DNA of 64,000 nt from contig NZ_JARXWG010000001.1 of the NCBI RefSeq assembly GCF_029893105.1, forward strand, positions 186,001-250,000, written 5' to 3'. This document shows, piece by piece, positions 18,746-27,155 of this stretch. Position numbers and translations under genes: made by a program. Under the pieces are notes generated by a model. The model searched no databases and was not told the DNA's origin. It saw nothing but the letters and a program-made list of their open reading frames with translations. Source of the DNA: Parabacteroides sp. PF5-9. GTDB lineage: Bacteria; Bacteroidota; Bacteroidia; Bacteroidales; Tannerellaceae. Positions within the stretch are counted from its first letter, which is position 1, and each line of letters opens with the position of its first letter.

Positions 18746-18757
18746 GTACCCAGAGCC
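18746..18757. other. Left attachment site core
   Basis: GTACCCAGAGCC, identical to the 3' end of the tRNA-Leu gene at 29731-29742, in the same orientation. Confidence 0.8.
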
Positions 18758-18866
18758 AGTACATAACCATGAAAAAATAAGAAATAAAAAGAATATATAT
18801 TGCTATAATACAATACATTAATATTCTCTATTGTTTGCAATTTTACTCTATTTTTGCCTGTTTTTT

Positions 18867-18895
18867 GTCAATTAGTACACATTTAGTACACTTTG
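18867..18895 (+). repeat. Inner repeat near the left end, possible integrase arm site
   Basis: 29 bp containing AGTACACATTTAGTACAC, preceded by GTCAA. 26 of 29 bases match the copy at 29656-29684. It contains two spaced AGTACAC motifs. Presence at both ends suggests binding sites for the integrase N-terminal domain. It overlaps the integrase -33 box. Confidence 0.65.
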
Positions 18896-18921
18896 AAATT
18901 TCGAATTATTTATTACCTTTG
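18892..18921 (+). promoter_or_regulatory. Integrase promoter
   Basis: TTTG at 18892-18895 and TACCTTTG at 18914-18921 with 18 bp between them, about 83 bp before the integrase ATG. It overlaps the inner repeat, so integrase binding could repress its own gene. Confidence 0.7.
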
Positions 18922-19003
18922 CAATCAAAGTAAAACATTGACAATCAGCAATAAATTAATCTATTCGGTTTGAGTACCTTGAATCGGTATAAAACAGAAA
19001 AGT

Positions 19004-20245
19004 ATGGCAAGAATAGAAAATAAAGTCAAAGAAAACCCGAAATTGGAGCAAAATAAACTTTCCGATGGACGAATCAGCCTCTATTTGGAATATTATTTAG
19101 GTCGGGAGGAAAAGCCTGTTTTGGATGAAAACGGCAATCAGGTGTACTATGAAAGTGGCGCGATGAAAGGGAAGCCCAAGTCTCAAATAAAGCATCACAG
19201 ACGAAAGGAAAATCTTAGCCTGTACTTGCTTGATAAACCTCGTACTGCTGCTGAAAGGCAAAAGAACAAGGAAACATTGGCACTGGCTACGAAGATTCGA
19301 GCAGAAAGGGAACAAGAACTAAAAGAAAGTACTCGGGGCTATCGTTTACGGAAAGAACGCAATGTAAATTTCCTCGACTATTTTCAGTCTTATATTGACA
19401 GTTATACAAAAAAAGATATACGCATGGTTCAGATTGCCCTTAGCCGGTTTAAGGACTTCTTGAAAGAGAAGTATCCGGTTTATGAGTTTAATATTCGTGC
19501 AGAACATCTTAATAAAGAAATGATGACGGCTTTTGTTGAATACTTACAGAATAGAAGTGTAGGCGAAGGCGCAAAAAGCATTTATCAACGCTTCAAAAAG
19601 GTCATTAATTCTGCTATTGAGCATGATATTATCACTAAAAATCCATGTATGGGTGTCTCATGCAAGGTGGATGAGCAAATCTTACGAAAAGATGTACTTT
19701 CGATGGAAGAGATACAAGACTTGATAAATTGCCACTATGACAATGAGAACCCAAATGTAAGGCGAGCATTTATCTTTTGTCTATACTGTGGGCTACGTTT
19801 CTGTGATGTAAAAGACTTAACTTTCCGAAATGTAGACTATTCTAATCGATTATTAAAATTTGAACAAAACAAGACAAAAGGACATTCTGCAAGTAGTGGT
19901 GTTGTTATTCCGCTGAATGACGGATTACTATCTTTAATCGGCAATCCTCCGGAAGACGGAAATTTAGATGATTCCGTTTTCCCTCTTCCTTCCTATGAAA
20001 GTTGCTGTAAATCCGTAAAACGTTGGGTAAAACGAGCCGGAATAAATAAACACATCAGCTGGCATTGTGCCCGGCATTCTTTCGCCGTGAATATCTTAAA
20101 CAATGGTGCTAATATCAAAACCGTTGCCAGTTTGTTAGGGCATAGCGGACTGAAACATACAGAAAAATATACTCGCGCTGTAGATAAATTGAAAGAAGAC
20201 GCTATTAATAGTTTACCAGAATTGAAATCAATGTCGTTTAGTTAA
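19004..20245 (+). CDS. Tyrosine-type site-specific integrase
   Basis: 413 residues. An N-terminal arm-binding region and a SAM-like core-binding domain (about residues 120-215) precede the catalytic domain. Catalytic residues seen are R265 (CGLRFCD), H354 and R357 (HCARHSF), H380 (LLGH) and nucleophile Y389 (EKYTR). It would integrate and excise the element at tRNA-Leu. The last four codons (SMSF region) and the stop come from the IS4 inverted repeat. Without the IS the frame would end ELKL then TAA. The change lies after the catalytic Tyr, so activity may be kept. Confidence 0.93.
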   Translation: MARIENKVKENPKLEQNKLSDGRISLYLEYYLGREEKPVLDENGNQVYYESGAMKGKPKSQIKHHRRKENLSLYLLDKPRTAAERQKNKETLALATKIRAEREQELKESTRGYRLRKERNVNFLDYFQSYIDSYTKKDIRMVQIALSRFKDFLKEKYPVYEFNIRAEHLNKEMMTAFVEYLQNRSVGEGAKSIYQRFKKVINSAIEHDIITKNPCMGVSCKVDEQILRKDVLSMEEIQDLINCHYDNENPNVRRAFIFCLYCGLRFCDVKDLTFRNVDYSNRLLKFEQNKTKGHSASSGVVIPLNDGLLSLIGNPPEDGNLDDSVFPLPSYESCCKSVKRWVKRAGINKHISWHCARHSFAVNILNNGANIKTVASLLGHSGLKHTEKYTRAVDKLKEDAINSLPELKSMSFS

Positions 20246-21690
20246 GCTATAATCTCTTCTTGTTCATGTAGTAAACTTTTTTTGTTCTATGTATTCTGGG
20301 ATTAGTCCTGTCTGGTCTTATGATTTCACACGTTTTAGTCATGAGTTGATCAAAAGCTTTCAATGCATTCTCAATGTCTCTTTTAATAAAGATTCCTATT
20401 GCAATGTCATAAAACACACCTAGAGCAGAGGTTCTGTTGATTTTCTTTTCATGCTTGCGCAGGTTGTTGTTTTTTTCATCCCGGCTTTCCTGTCTCACTT
20501 TTTCTTCTATGGGGAAAGAAAGGGCTGCACATAAAGTCATCATCAAAATCTTAGCATGAAAATCCTGTTTAACCGCTTTGGCCGTTTTCCCTGAAAAATC
20601 TTCCAGATCCAGCCGTTCTTTTAGGAGTTTATAGCCTTCCTCAACACCCCAGCGTAAATGATACAAATTCTTAAACACTTCATAAGAATAAATGGATGAA
20701 TCAGGCAGGGATGTACATAATACCTCTTTTTCCCCATTCTCCAGTTCAATTAAAAGAAGCCGGCATTTAACAGAAGGCTCCTTCTTAAACACATCGCCTT
20801 TCTCCCTTTTGTAATCTTTGGCCGGGAGAGAAAATGCAACGACCGTTTCGCGTTTGCCACTTTCAATAAAGTTTCTTACCGGTAACCACCAATCCTCTTT
20901 CATCCGAAAACAAAAATCCACACCCTTGCTCCTGAGCAAATAAAACAGATAGATGCCGGGATAGCCGCGATCGGCAAGCAAGACATCTCCTGATTGTAAT
21001 TTATCCATGTGTTTGAGTAAAAGCGATTGTTCGCTCTCACTCCAGGATGCAATCTGTGAGTCTAATGTCAATAAATTTAGCGGATCATAAAGCAGGGATA
21101 TTAATCCCATTGAAACAGGCGATGAGGCTTTACGGCCAACCAGATATTCCCCGAACTCTTCTTTTACACTCGGATGGTTGGGTAAATGTAAGCGACTTCC
21201 ATCTACCGATAATAAACGATGACCCTGCCACTTCTGATACGGTGCACCTGAATAAAAACCCGAACAGGCAACATCATTAATCTCTTTAAATGCTTCAGCT
21301 TTGAGTTTGCGCCGGGACTGGCTTAATGCGCCTTTTGTAACACTGCGGATATGGTAGTCAGTAGATAATACGGTTTTGAAAAAGGAATCAAGTTCCCGTT
21401 GAAGTGATGATTTTATTCCTCTTAACAACATTACGATCAGGGATTTGAAGGGGAGTTTCCGCTCTCGCGAAAATTGTCCCTCTGAGCCGTCTTTCGAACG
21501 GCTGACAAATGATTGTTCATCAATTAATCCTGTTATGTTTGTTAATAATTCTTCCCGATAATCGCTCGATTTTTGAAAAGGGATACCCCCTTTATTTATA
21601 GGGCAAATTTACCGCGTATTTTACTAATCCCAAAATGTCAAAGAACTTTTTTTATATGATGTCGATTTTTTCCTTAACTAAACGACATTG
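20229..21690 (-). mobile_element. IS4-family insertion sequence
   Basis: 1462 bp with perfect 18-bp terminal inverted repeats CAATGTCGTTTAGTTAAG (20229-20246 and, inverted, 21673-21690). It is flanked by a 10-bp target duplication GAATTGAAAT at 20219-20228 and 21691-21700. One transposase gene fills it on the minus strand. The insertion hit the last codons of the integrase gene. Confidence 0.93.
20247..21599 (-). CDS. IS4-family DDE transposase, start codon uncertain
   Basis: A DDE transposase with LLSVDGSRL, LLADRGYPG and the YREK-type segment YHLRWGVEEGYKLLKER. The first ATG is at 21431, but the frame stays open 56 codons upstream with clearly transposase-like sequence (FSRERKLPFKSLIVM, matching the N-terminal domain of the family). 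It contains no ATG, GTG or TTG, only ATA at 21599 followed by N-K-G-G-I-P-F. Either ATA is used or the original ATG was mutated, leaving a crippled or truncated protein. Full length would be 450 residues, fitting the 1.46-kb IS. Confidence 0.8.
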   Translation of the reverse strand: MNKGGIPFQKSSDYREELLTNITGLIDEQSFVSRSKDGSEGQFSRERKLPFKSLIVMLLRGIKSSLQRELDSFFKTVLSTDYHIRSVTKGALSQSRRKLKAEAFKEINDVACSGFYSGAPYQKWQGHRLLSVDGSRLHLPNHPSVKEEFGEYLVGRKASSPVSMGLISLLYDPLNLLTLDSQIASWSESEQSLLLKHMDKLQSGDVLLADRGYPGIYLFYLLRSKGVDFCFRMKEDWWLPVRNFIESGKRETVVAFSLPAKDYKREKGDVFKKEPSVKCRLLLIELENGEKEVLCTSLPDSSIYSYEVFKNLYHLRWGVEEGYKLLKERLDLEDFSGKTAKAVKQDFHAKILMMTLCAALSFPIEEKVRQESRDEKNNNLRKHEKKINRTSALGVFYDIAIGIFIKRDIENALKAFDQLMTKTCEIIRPDRTNPRIHRTKKVYYMNKKRL

Positions 21691-21802
21691 GAATTGAAAT
21701 TGTAAAAATTTTATTTGTGTTAGGAATATCTGAGAATGTAAAAAACGAGAAACAAACATCACTTGTCAATACAGCGATTATCTAAAAATATTAGACACTC
21801 AT

Positions 21803-22834
21803 TTATATCTCTTTATAAGCTCCATAATCTTTAAGGTCTCCATATATAATTTCAGAATTTCTATAACCAATATCTGTTTGAAAATCTTTTCCTTCTATTG
21901 AAATTTTTTGATTTCTTTTGATTATATCAAACATGCCATTTTCTCTGTTTAATGGAATGGTAAAATAATCTTCTATGTTACACTTGTTATATCTTTCATT
22001 TGAAATAGAATATAGTATATTCAAAATTGATAAAAAAGTCAATTTTCTTATTTGCTCTTTATTTGAATCGTCATATTCAAACCCAGATTCAATTAAAATA
22101 GTTGAAATTCCTTTTGATTGAAAAAACTCCCCAAAAGCCCTTGGCTCAAAGGTGTCATTCCATTTAGAAATTCTATTTTCAGCGTATGGGATTAATTGTT
22201 TTATCGTATCTGCGATTAATAATCCAGCAACCTTTCGAGAGCTATTAAAACTGTCTAATGTATCATAAGGAGGTGCAAAAAACGCTAAATTACTAGGGCT
22301 TAGTGTCTTTCCTGCTGAAAAATATTTATTTTGATCATGAAGATTAAGAGCTAAGTTAAATGAAGGAATAGCATAATTAGTCAATAGCATACCCTCAGGC
22401 GTTGTTTTAGATCGTGCATCCCTATTAATATCAATATTTTGAGCATTTTCTCTTGTGTTAAATTGGGCTCCGTCAGGATTTAGCATTGGTATAAAATGAA
22501 TTTTCGTGGTTTTTAGTATGATATTTCTCATTTCTGCTCCTATGCAATCGTTGCTAAAAAGAAATCTAAAAACATCAAACATTGATTTTGTCCCTGTATG
22601 TTCATCTCCATGCATTTGACTCCATGCAATGATATTTATATCCCCTTGTCCGATAATACATTCAAAAATAGGCTTCCCTAAAAATGACTCCCCTATTTTT
22701 TTTGAAAAAAAATGCTCACTTTCATTTAATGCTTTAATTTCTCTCTCTACATCCTTAACAGTTAGATTGGTGTCTGTAAGGATGTTGCTCTTGAAGTGCA
22801 TGTAATGATTGTATATATCTCTTGTATTGTGCAT
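21803..22834 (-). CDS. M14-family zinc carboxypeptidase, cytoplasmic
   Basis: 343 residues without a signal peptide. M14 zinc ligands and catalytic residues are in place: H75 and E78 (MHGDEHTG), H166 (LNLHDQ), the NPDG and INRD substrate-binding segments (119-122, 136-139) and catalytic E249 (ILIESGF). It should cleave a C-terminal residue from a peptide or an amide-linked conjugate inside the cell. It is last of a four-gene operon, 3 bp after the GNAT stop. The DNA is much more AT-rich than the surrounding chromosome, suggesting recent acquisition. Confidence 0.85.
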   Translation of the reverse strand: MHNTRDIYNHYMHFKSNILTDTNLTVKDVEREIKALNESEHFFSKKIGESFLGKPIFECIIGQGDINIIAWSQMHGDEHTGTKSMFDVFRFLFSNDCIGAEMRNIILKTTKIHFIPMLNPDGAQFNTRENAQNIDINRDARSKTTPEGMLLTNYAIPSFNLALNLHDQNKYFSAGKTLSPSNLAFFAPPYDTLDSFNSSRKVAGLLIADTIKQLIPYAENRISKWNDTFEPRAFGEFFQSKGISTILIESGFEYDDSNKEQIRKLTFLSILNILYSISNERYNKCNIEDYFTIPLNRENGMFDIIKRNQKISIEGKDFQTDIGYRNSEIIYGDLKDYGAYKEI

Positions 22835-22837
22835 ATG

Positions 22838-23269
22838 CTAGTTTTTTTGAAATGTATAGTATCTGAGGGAAAAATTAAATTTTCTGTAAAAATTGAATGC
22901 ATATTCATTTCCTTCTGCTATTTTTACAATTATTTGCAAACACTCTAGATTAAGCCATTCTATTACTTTCTCTATTAATTTTTCACCAACTCCATTCCCA
23001 CGATGTTTTTCTTTTATATATATAGAATCTATTTCTCCGATGCCACTATTTTTAAATGCTATTGAAAATCCAACTAATTCATCATATAACAATACTATAA
23101 ATATCTTAAAATCTTCTTGTTTTTCCAAAAACGAACAGTGATTATCAAATGAAACATTTTCAAAACGCTCGGAAAAAAAAGAAACTTTATCAATGTGATA
23201 AGAATTAAGATCAAGCCACATTTCAGAGATATCTTTAATATTGCTATAATCAAGTTCTAATATTTCCAT
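22838..23269 (-). CDS. GNAT-family N-acetyltransferase
   Basis: 143 residues with the acetyl-CoA-binding motif A as KEKHRGNGVGEKLIEKVIEW (about residues 84-103) and the closing NEYAFNFYRKFNF segment. The acceptor is unknown. The ATG overlaps the preceding gene's stop by one base, so translation is coupled. Third gene of the cargo operon. Confidence 0.88.
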   Translation of the reverse strand: MEILELDYSNIKDISEMWLDLNSYHIDKVSFFSERFENVSFDNHCSFLEKQEDFKIFIVLLYDELVGFSIAFKNSGIGEIDSIYIKEKHRGNGVGEKLIEKVIEWLNLECLQIIVKIAEGNEYAFNFYRKFNFSLRYYTFQKN

Positions 23270-23712
23270 TAATCAGTTGTTTGTTTCAATTTTTCAATAA
23301 GTTCATCTAAAGCCTTCCTATATGGCGAGTCGGCTAACATTATTCGAACCAATGGCCACGCCTTTTGAGTTGATGGGGATTTACACATAACCCATCTGTA
23401 TGATCCCTCTTTTAAAATATCATTAGGGGTTGGAGTCGTTCTGTAAAAAGTACCGGCAACCGTAAAACTATTTACTAAATAAGCAAACTCTTCAGAAGTA
23501 ATTCCATGCTGTTTAAGAATTTCTTCTGGGTTGTCAATTCCATGGAAGCGAAGAAGTTCTGGAATTTGTCCTAATCGACCTTCTATCCCCACAATAAGTT
23601 TTGTATTTGTGCTAATTGCCGCAGAGTGGCTCTGCTTAATATATAAGATTATATTCCATGAGAGTGATGCAATAGATAGCACACAAGCGATAATAGATAA
23701 TGATAATGTCAT
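23269..23712 (-). CDS. Membrane-anchored hypothetical protein
   Basis: 147 residues. One N-terminal transmembrane segment (LSIIACVLSIASLSWNIILY, residues 4-23) is followed by a short helical stretch and a cytosolic domain with conserved-looking W and R residues (YRWVMCKSPSTQKAW, then PLVRIML). The layout resembles DUF6082-like single-pass proteins, but I cannot assign it with confidence. It overlaps the methyltransferase by 4 bp. Confidence 0.72.
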   Translation of the reverse strand: MTLSLSIIACVLSIASLSWNIILYIKQSHSAAISTNTKLIVGIEGRLGQIPELLRFHGIDNPEEILKQHGITSEEFAYLVNSFTVAGTFYRTTPTPNDILKEGSYRWVMCKSPSTQKAWPLVRIMLADSPYRKALDELIEKLKQTTD

Positions 23713-24470
23713 AATGTGTATTTTTTAATATTTACATATAGTCCCCAAAGGGAAAAATTTTCATTATATGGAAGTTGATACAACGTTGACATCTGCTGCG
23801 CAAAGTCAGCTCCGTCGTAAAATAGTATATTCATAGATTCAATCTTAAGCTGCATTTCTTTACATACAGAAAATAATTCTAGTGGAGTGAAAAAACGTTG
23901 ATGCATATCCTGAGATTCTTCATATACAGTCCTTGATATTATGTCAACAATTCCAGTAGTTAACCAATGGTCAGCCAAACCGCTAGTAAGGGCATAATCA
24001 AACATCCCAAAAGCACAAGGAAAATTTCCTGTAATTAAACCATCCGGATTTAATAACCGCGCAAATTCGTTCAATGCATTTATGTTATTTTCATGAGAAT
24101 CTGAAACAATCGAATTACTTATTATTACTATATCAAAAAAATCATCATCGAAAGGCAAACAATTAAAATTGCAATTAATATATTCAACAGGAATATTTAA
24201 TAGATTTGTCTCTTTTTTTGCTATAGCTATAGCTTCTTCACTCCAGTCAACGGCATATATATCAATATTTTCTTTGTAAATGCTATAACATAGTTGTTGA
24301 ATTTTCGTATTTGACCCGCATCCCGGAATAAGAATTCTAATTATCTTCTTTTTCTCTTTAAATATACTTATGCTATTTCTAAATTTGTCTATAATACATG
24401 GACTATCAAGAATAGAAAAAACATCTTTATATTGATAATCCATATAATTTTTGTTCCATTTATCTCTCAT
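23709..24470 (-). CDS. Class I SAM-dependent methyltransferase
   Basis: 253 residues. The SAM-binding motif I is ILIPGCGSN (about residues 46-54), followed by the acidic strand IYAVDW, then FNCLPFDDDFFDIVIISN (motif IV region) and RLLNPDGLITG. The target is unknown. It is the first gene of the cargo operon, so any promoter lies in the 97 bp between it and the MobV stop at 24568. Confidence 0.85.
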   Translation of the reverse strand: MRDKWNKNYMDYQYKDVFSILDSPCIIDKFRNSISIFKEKKKIIRILIPGCGSNTKIQQLCYSIYKENIDIYAVDWSEEAIAIAKKETNLLNIPVEYINCNFNCLPFDDDFFDIVIISNSIVSDSHENNINALNEFARLLNPDGLITGNFPCAFGMFDYALTSGLADHWLTTGIVDIISRTVYEESQDMHQRFFTPLELFSVCKEMQLKIESMNILFYDGADFAQQMSTLYQLPYNENFSLWGLYVNIKKYTL

Positions 24471-24567
24471 ATTTTTAAACTATAAGAATAATGTTGATAC
24501 CTACAGTAGATGTAGGTAAAAGAATTCCAGACTGTAAAAGTACTAAATATTTGAGAAACAGCCATAA

Positions 24568-25794
24568 TTACAGCTTTAAACCTTTGCTTTTCCCCACTTC
24601 CGGCTTTTGAATCGGTATAGAATACGGTCTTTCGGACTGTTTCACTTCCCGATACTTCTGTTTGAACCAGTCGAGGATATTCTGTCCATTGATTGATAGT
24701 TTCAGCCTGTCGGAGTTCTCGCCCTCCCTATACAACTTCAATTTGGCATCCTGTGCATTGAATGATTGGTCATGTTCGAGTGAATGAAGTTTACCGGTAA
24801 CCGCAACTGCTTCGCCTTTGAAAAGCTGTTTAATGGTATCTATCGCCAATCCAACCGCTTTACATAGCTGCGCTATCCGCAAATGTTCGCTTAAATGCGG
24901 GAATACGCTAAGCAATAGATTTATATCGTCTTGTGCTTTGTATGGCTCATAATCCTGCTTGAGTCGCTCTATCCGGGTTTCGAGATTGGATATCTCCTTT
25001 TCTTTTTGTTGAGTATATTCGTGCATATTAAGAAACTTCTCCCGAGCTTCGTCTTTGCGGTCGTATAGGTCGCGAATGTCCGCATTAACCTCTTGCTTTT
25101 GCTCCTCTTTATACTCAATAGTTTCCTTCAATTCTTCATTTTGGATATATAGTTCCCGGTAATGTTCAGCCGTAGAAATATGCCGGGCTTCCGAACCTTT
25201 GATACCACGTTCCAATCCATATTTCTCCATTTTTTCGGCATAAGTATCTTGAAATAATTTGAGATTATCCCTTGTCATAATATCATCGGCACAAAGGCGA
25301 GTACCATCTTTCGGCTTTTTACGGTATTTCTTTTTGCCGTTTTTATTTTCAACTTCGGCTTTTCTTCTTTCTCCGGTTACGATGGGAACAACCGTAGCAT
25401 GGATATGAGGCGTTTTCTCGTCCATGTGAAGAACAGCCGAAACAAGATTATCTTTCCCGAAGGTATCTTGTAACCATTCGATATTATCCTTGCACCATTC
25501 GTCAAGTCTCCCGAAAGCTTGAATATGCTGCATATTTTCATGTGTCCCAGAAAGCATGATTTGCAAAGCCCGGACTTGATTTTCCCTGATTTTTCGAATT
25601 ATCCCGGAATGTTCAATCCGGTATTGAATTGCCTGTGTCCGATTTCCGACTCCGTCAGGAAATGTAATTAATTCGTCATTCAGATGTTTCCGGCTCGGGT
25701 CGGCATTGCCCGGTTGAACAGTTCGTTCTATATGAGCCGTGGTTCGGGAATCATTCCCTTTCGGCTTTTGAATATGTAATACTGCAAATCCCAT
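24568..25794 (-). CDS. MobV-family relaxase (Mob_Pre)
   Basis: 408 residues. The N-terminal relaxase domain carries the metal-binding motif LHMDEKTPHIHATVVP (about residues 122-137). A long coiled coil (residues about 210-280) follows. It would nick oriT and lead the strand into a conjugation channel supplied by another element. It is transcribed away from the hairpin-rich region at 25803-26045. Confidence 0.93.
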   Translation of the reverse strand: MGFAVLHIQKPKGNDSRTTAHIERTVQPGNADPSRKHLNDELITFPDGVGNRTQAIQYRIEHSGIIRKIRENQVRALQIMLSGTHENMQHIQAFGRLDEWCKDNIEWLQDTFGKDNLVSAVLHMDEKTPHIHATVVPIVTGERRKAEVENKNGKKKYRKKPKDGTRLCADDIMTRDNLKLFQDTYAEKMEKYGLERGIKGSEARHISTAEHYRELYIQNEELKETIEYKEEQKQEVNADIRDLYDRKDEAREKFLNMHEYTQQKEKEISNLETRIERLKQDYEPYKAQDDINLLLSVFPHLSEHLRIAQLCKAVGLAIDTIKQLFKGEAVAVTGKLHSLEHDQSFNAQDAKLKLYREGENSDRLKLSINGQNILDWFKQKYREVKQSERPYSIPIQKPEVGKSKGLKL

Positions 25795-25802
25795 TTTCAG
25801 TG

Positions 25803-26045
25803 TTCATTTTTAATTATGATTTTATCTTTTATGAATCCCATTTACGGATTGTTTTCAATCCGCAAATAGGCATTCATATTTAAAAGTCGCTCGATGCGAC
25901 TACGGTCGAAAGACCGTTTCAGGGAGATTCCAAAGGGGGAAAACCTTTGGCTTATTGGGGCATTTTTAGTGTAGATTTATCGGAGCGTAAAGAAAATGCC
26001 CTAATAAGCTACGGCTTTTCTTTAAAAGCCCTTCTGGGTAGCTGC
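25803..26045. other. Putative oriT region
   Basis: A gene-free 257-bp interval directly upstream of the relaxase with several short hairpins: CGGATTG/CAATCCG at 25845-25862, AGTCGC/GCGACT at 25885-25901, and CGGTC-GAAA-GACCG at 25903-25916. Position and structure fit the origin of transfer of MobV elements; the nick site was not located. Confidence 0.6.
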
Positions 26046-26051
26046 GGCGGA

Positions 26052-26966
26052 TTACATTCTTAGTCCTCTGCCCGGCTTCTTTATTACGACTTGCTTCGGA
26101 GCGGAACGACTGCACAAATAGTCGTTCAGGTCTTTATGATTTGCATAGTGAACAGACTGGTCGATGACCTCTTTGCAAACCGAGTGTAGATTTTGGACAG
26201 CTTGTTTTCCGGCTTCATCGTTATCCAAGAAAGCATATATTTTCGGATAGGTTGAAAGCTGATTTTTGACTTTTGCCAAATTGACGGTAGAGCTCAAAAC
26301 AATACAATCTTCCTGTGGCGTTTTGCTTCCTTTCATCGTCAGGTATGAAAGGAAATCCATAAAACCCTCAAATAACTGACAGTTTTCTTCACTTCCGGTA
26401 TCAAAAAATGTTGCTCCCATTGACATTATGCAACCCTTGAAATGCTCATTCCGTAATGCCCAACCTCCTGCATCATTTTGAAAGCCGATAGCATAATAAG
26501 GCTTATCATTAGCCAAATAGTGAACTTCCTTGCAGTGTTCAGATGCAATATCAAGATTTACGCATCGCTTCTGTAGGTAATTGATTAGTGCCGGAGAATT
26601 AAGCGGTGTTATTCCGGTTATCTTTATTGCCGATTCTGGTTTTTGTTCTGCTTCTTTCCTGTTCGGAATAGTATTCCCATGAAAAGAAAAAGAGGGCGTT
26701 CTGGATAGATGTTGTTCTAATGACCGTATCGCTTCGCCATTGGAGCAATTCTCTATCCGCATCACAAGGTCTATGAGTGTTCCGCCCTCGTTTGCTCCAT
26801 AATCAATCCACAGGTTTTTGTTGTAATCTACTTTCATACTGGCATCGTTATCTTCCCGGAAAGGAGAATGATACATACCGTAATAGCCTCTATCTTTTGC
26901 CGGATGGATATTCAATCCTGCAAGGTATTCCCGGATTGGGAACATATTTATCGTTTTAAAATCCAT
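26052..26966 (-). CDS. DNA primase-like protein, CHC2-like plus TOPRIM
   Basis: 304 residues. The N-terminal part resembles the CHC2 zinc-finger domain of DnaG-type primases (SPFREDNDASMKV, WIDYGANEGGTLIDL), though the zinc ligands look degenerate. The C-terminal half has a TOPRIM domain (LFEGFMDFLS with the catalytic Glu, and YAFLDNDEAGKQAV with the acidic pair). It probably primes replication of the excised or transferred circle. It lies between the oriT-like region and the ATPase gene. Confidence 0.85.
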   Translation of the reverse strand: MDFKTINMFPIREYLAGLNIHPAKDRGYYGMYHSPFREDNDASMKVDYNKNLWIDYGANEGGTLIDLVMRIENCSNGEAIRSLEQHLSRTPSFSFHGNTIPNRKEAEQKPESAIKITGITPLNSPALINYLQKRCVNLDIASEHCKEVHYLANDKPYYAIGFQNDAGGWALRNEHFKGCIMSMGATFFDTGSEENCQLFEGFMDFLSYLTMKGSKTPQEDCIVLSSTVNLAKVKNQLSTYPKIYAFLDNDEAGKQAVQNLHSVCKEVIDQSVHYANHKDLNDYLCSRSAPKQVVIKKPGRGLRM

Positions 26967-27069
26967 AATTTTTGATAATTAAAATGGTGAATAAATCTTT
27001 TTTCTTTCACGGGAAAAAGGTTGTATCGTGAAACACCACTTTACTTTATTGCGTGTATATAGAAACGAG

Positions 27070-27119
27070 GTAAAGTAAAGGGCTTCCGGTTATTCTTCCT
27101 GCCGGAAGCTTTACTTTAC
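27070..27119. other. Long hairpin with repeated TTTACTTTA motifs
   Basis: GTAAAGTAAAG (27070-27080) pairs with CTTTACTTTAC (27109-27119), and CTTCCGG (27083-27089) pairs with CCGGAAG (27102-27108), leaving a 2-nt bulge and a 12-nt loop. Further TTTACTTTA-like and AGTAAAG copies flank it (27043 onward and near 27149). It may be a terminator of the ATPase gene or a replication-origin element. Confidence 0.55.
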
Positions 27120-27155
27120 TCTATTATCTATGCGCCCGAAACATAGTAAAGCGGT

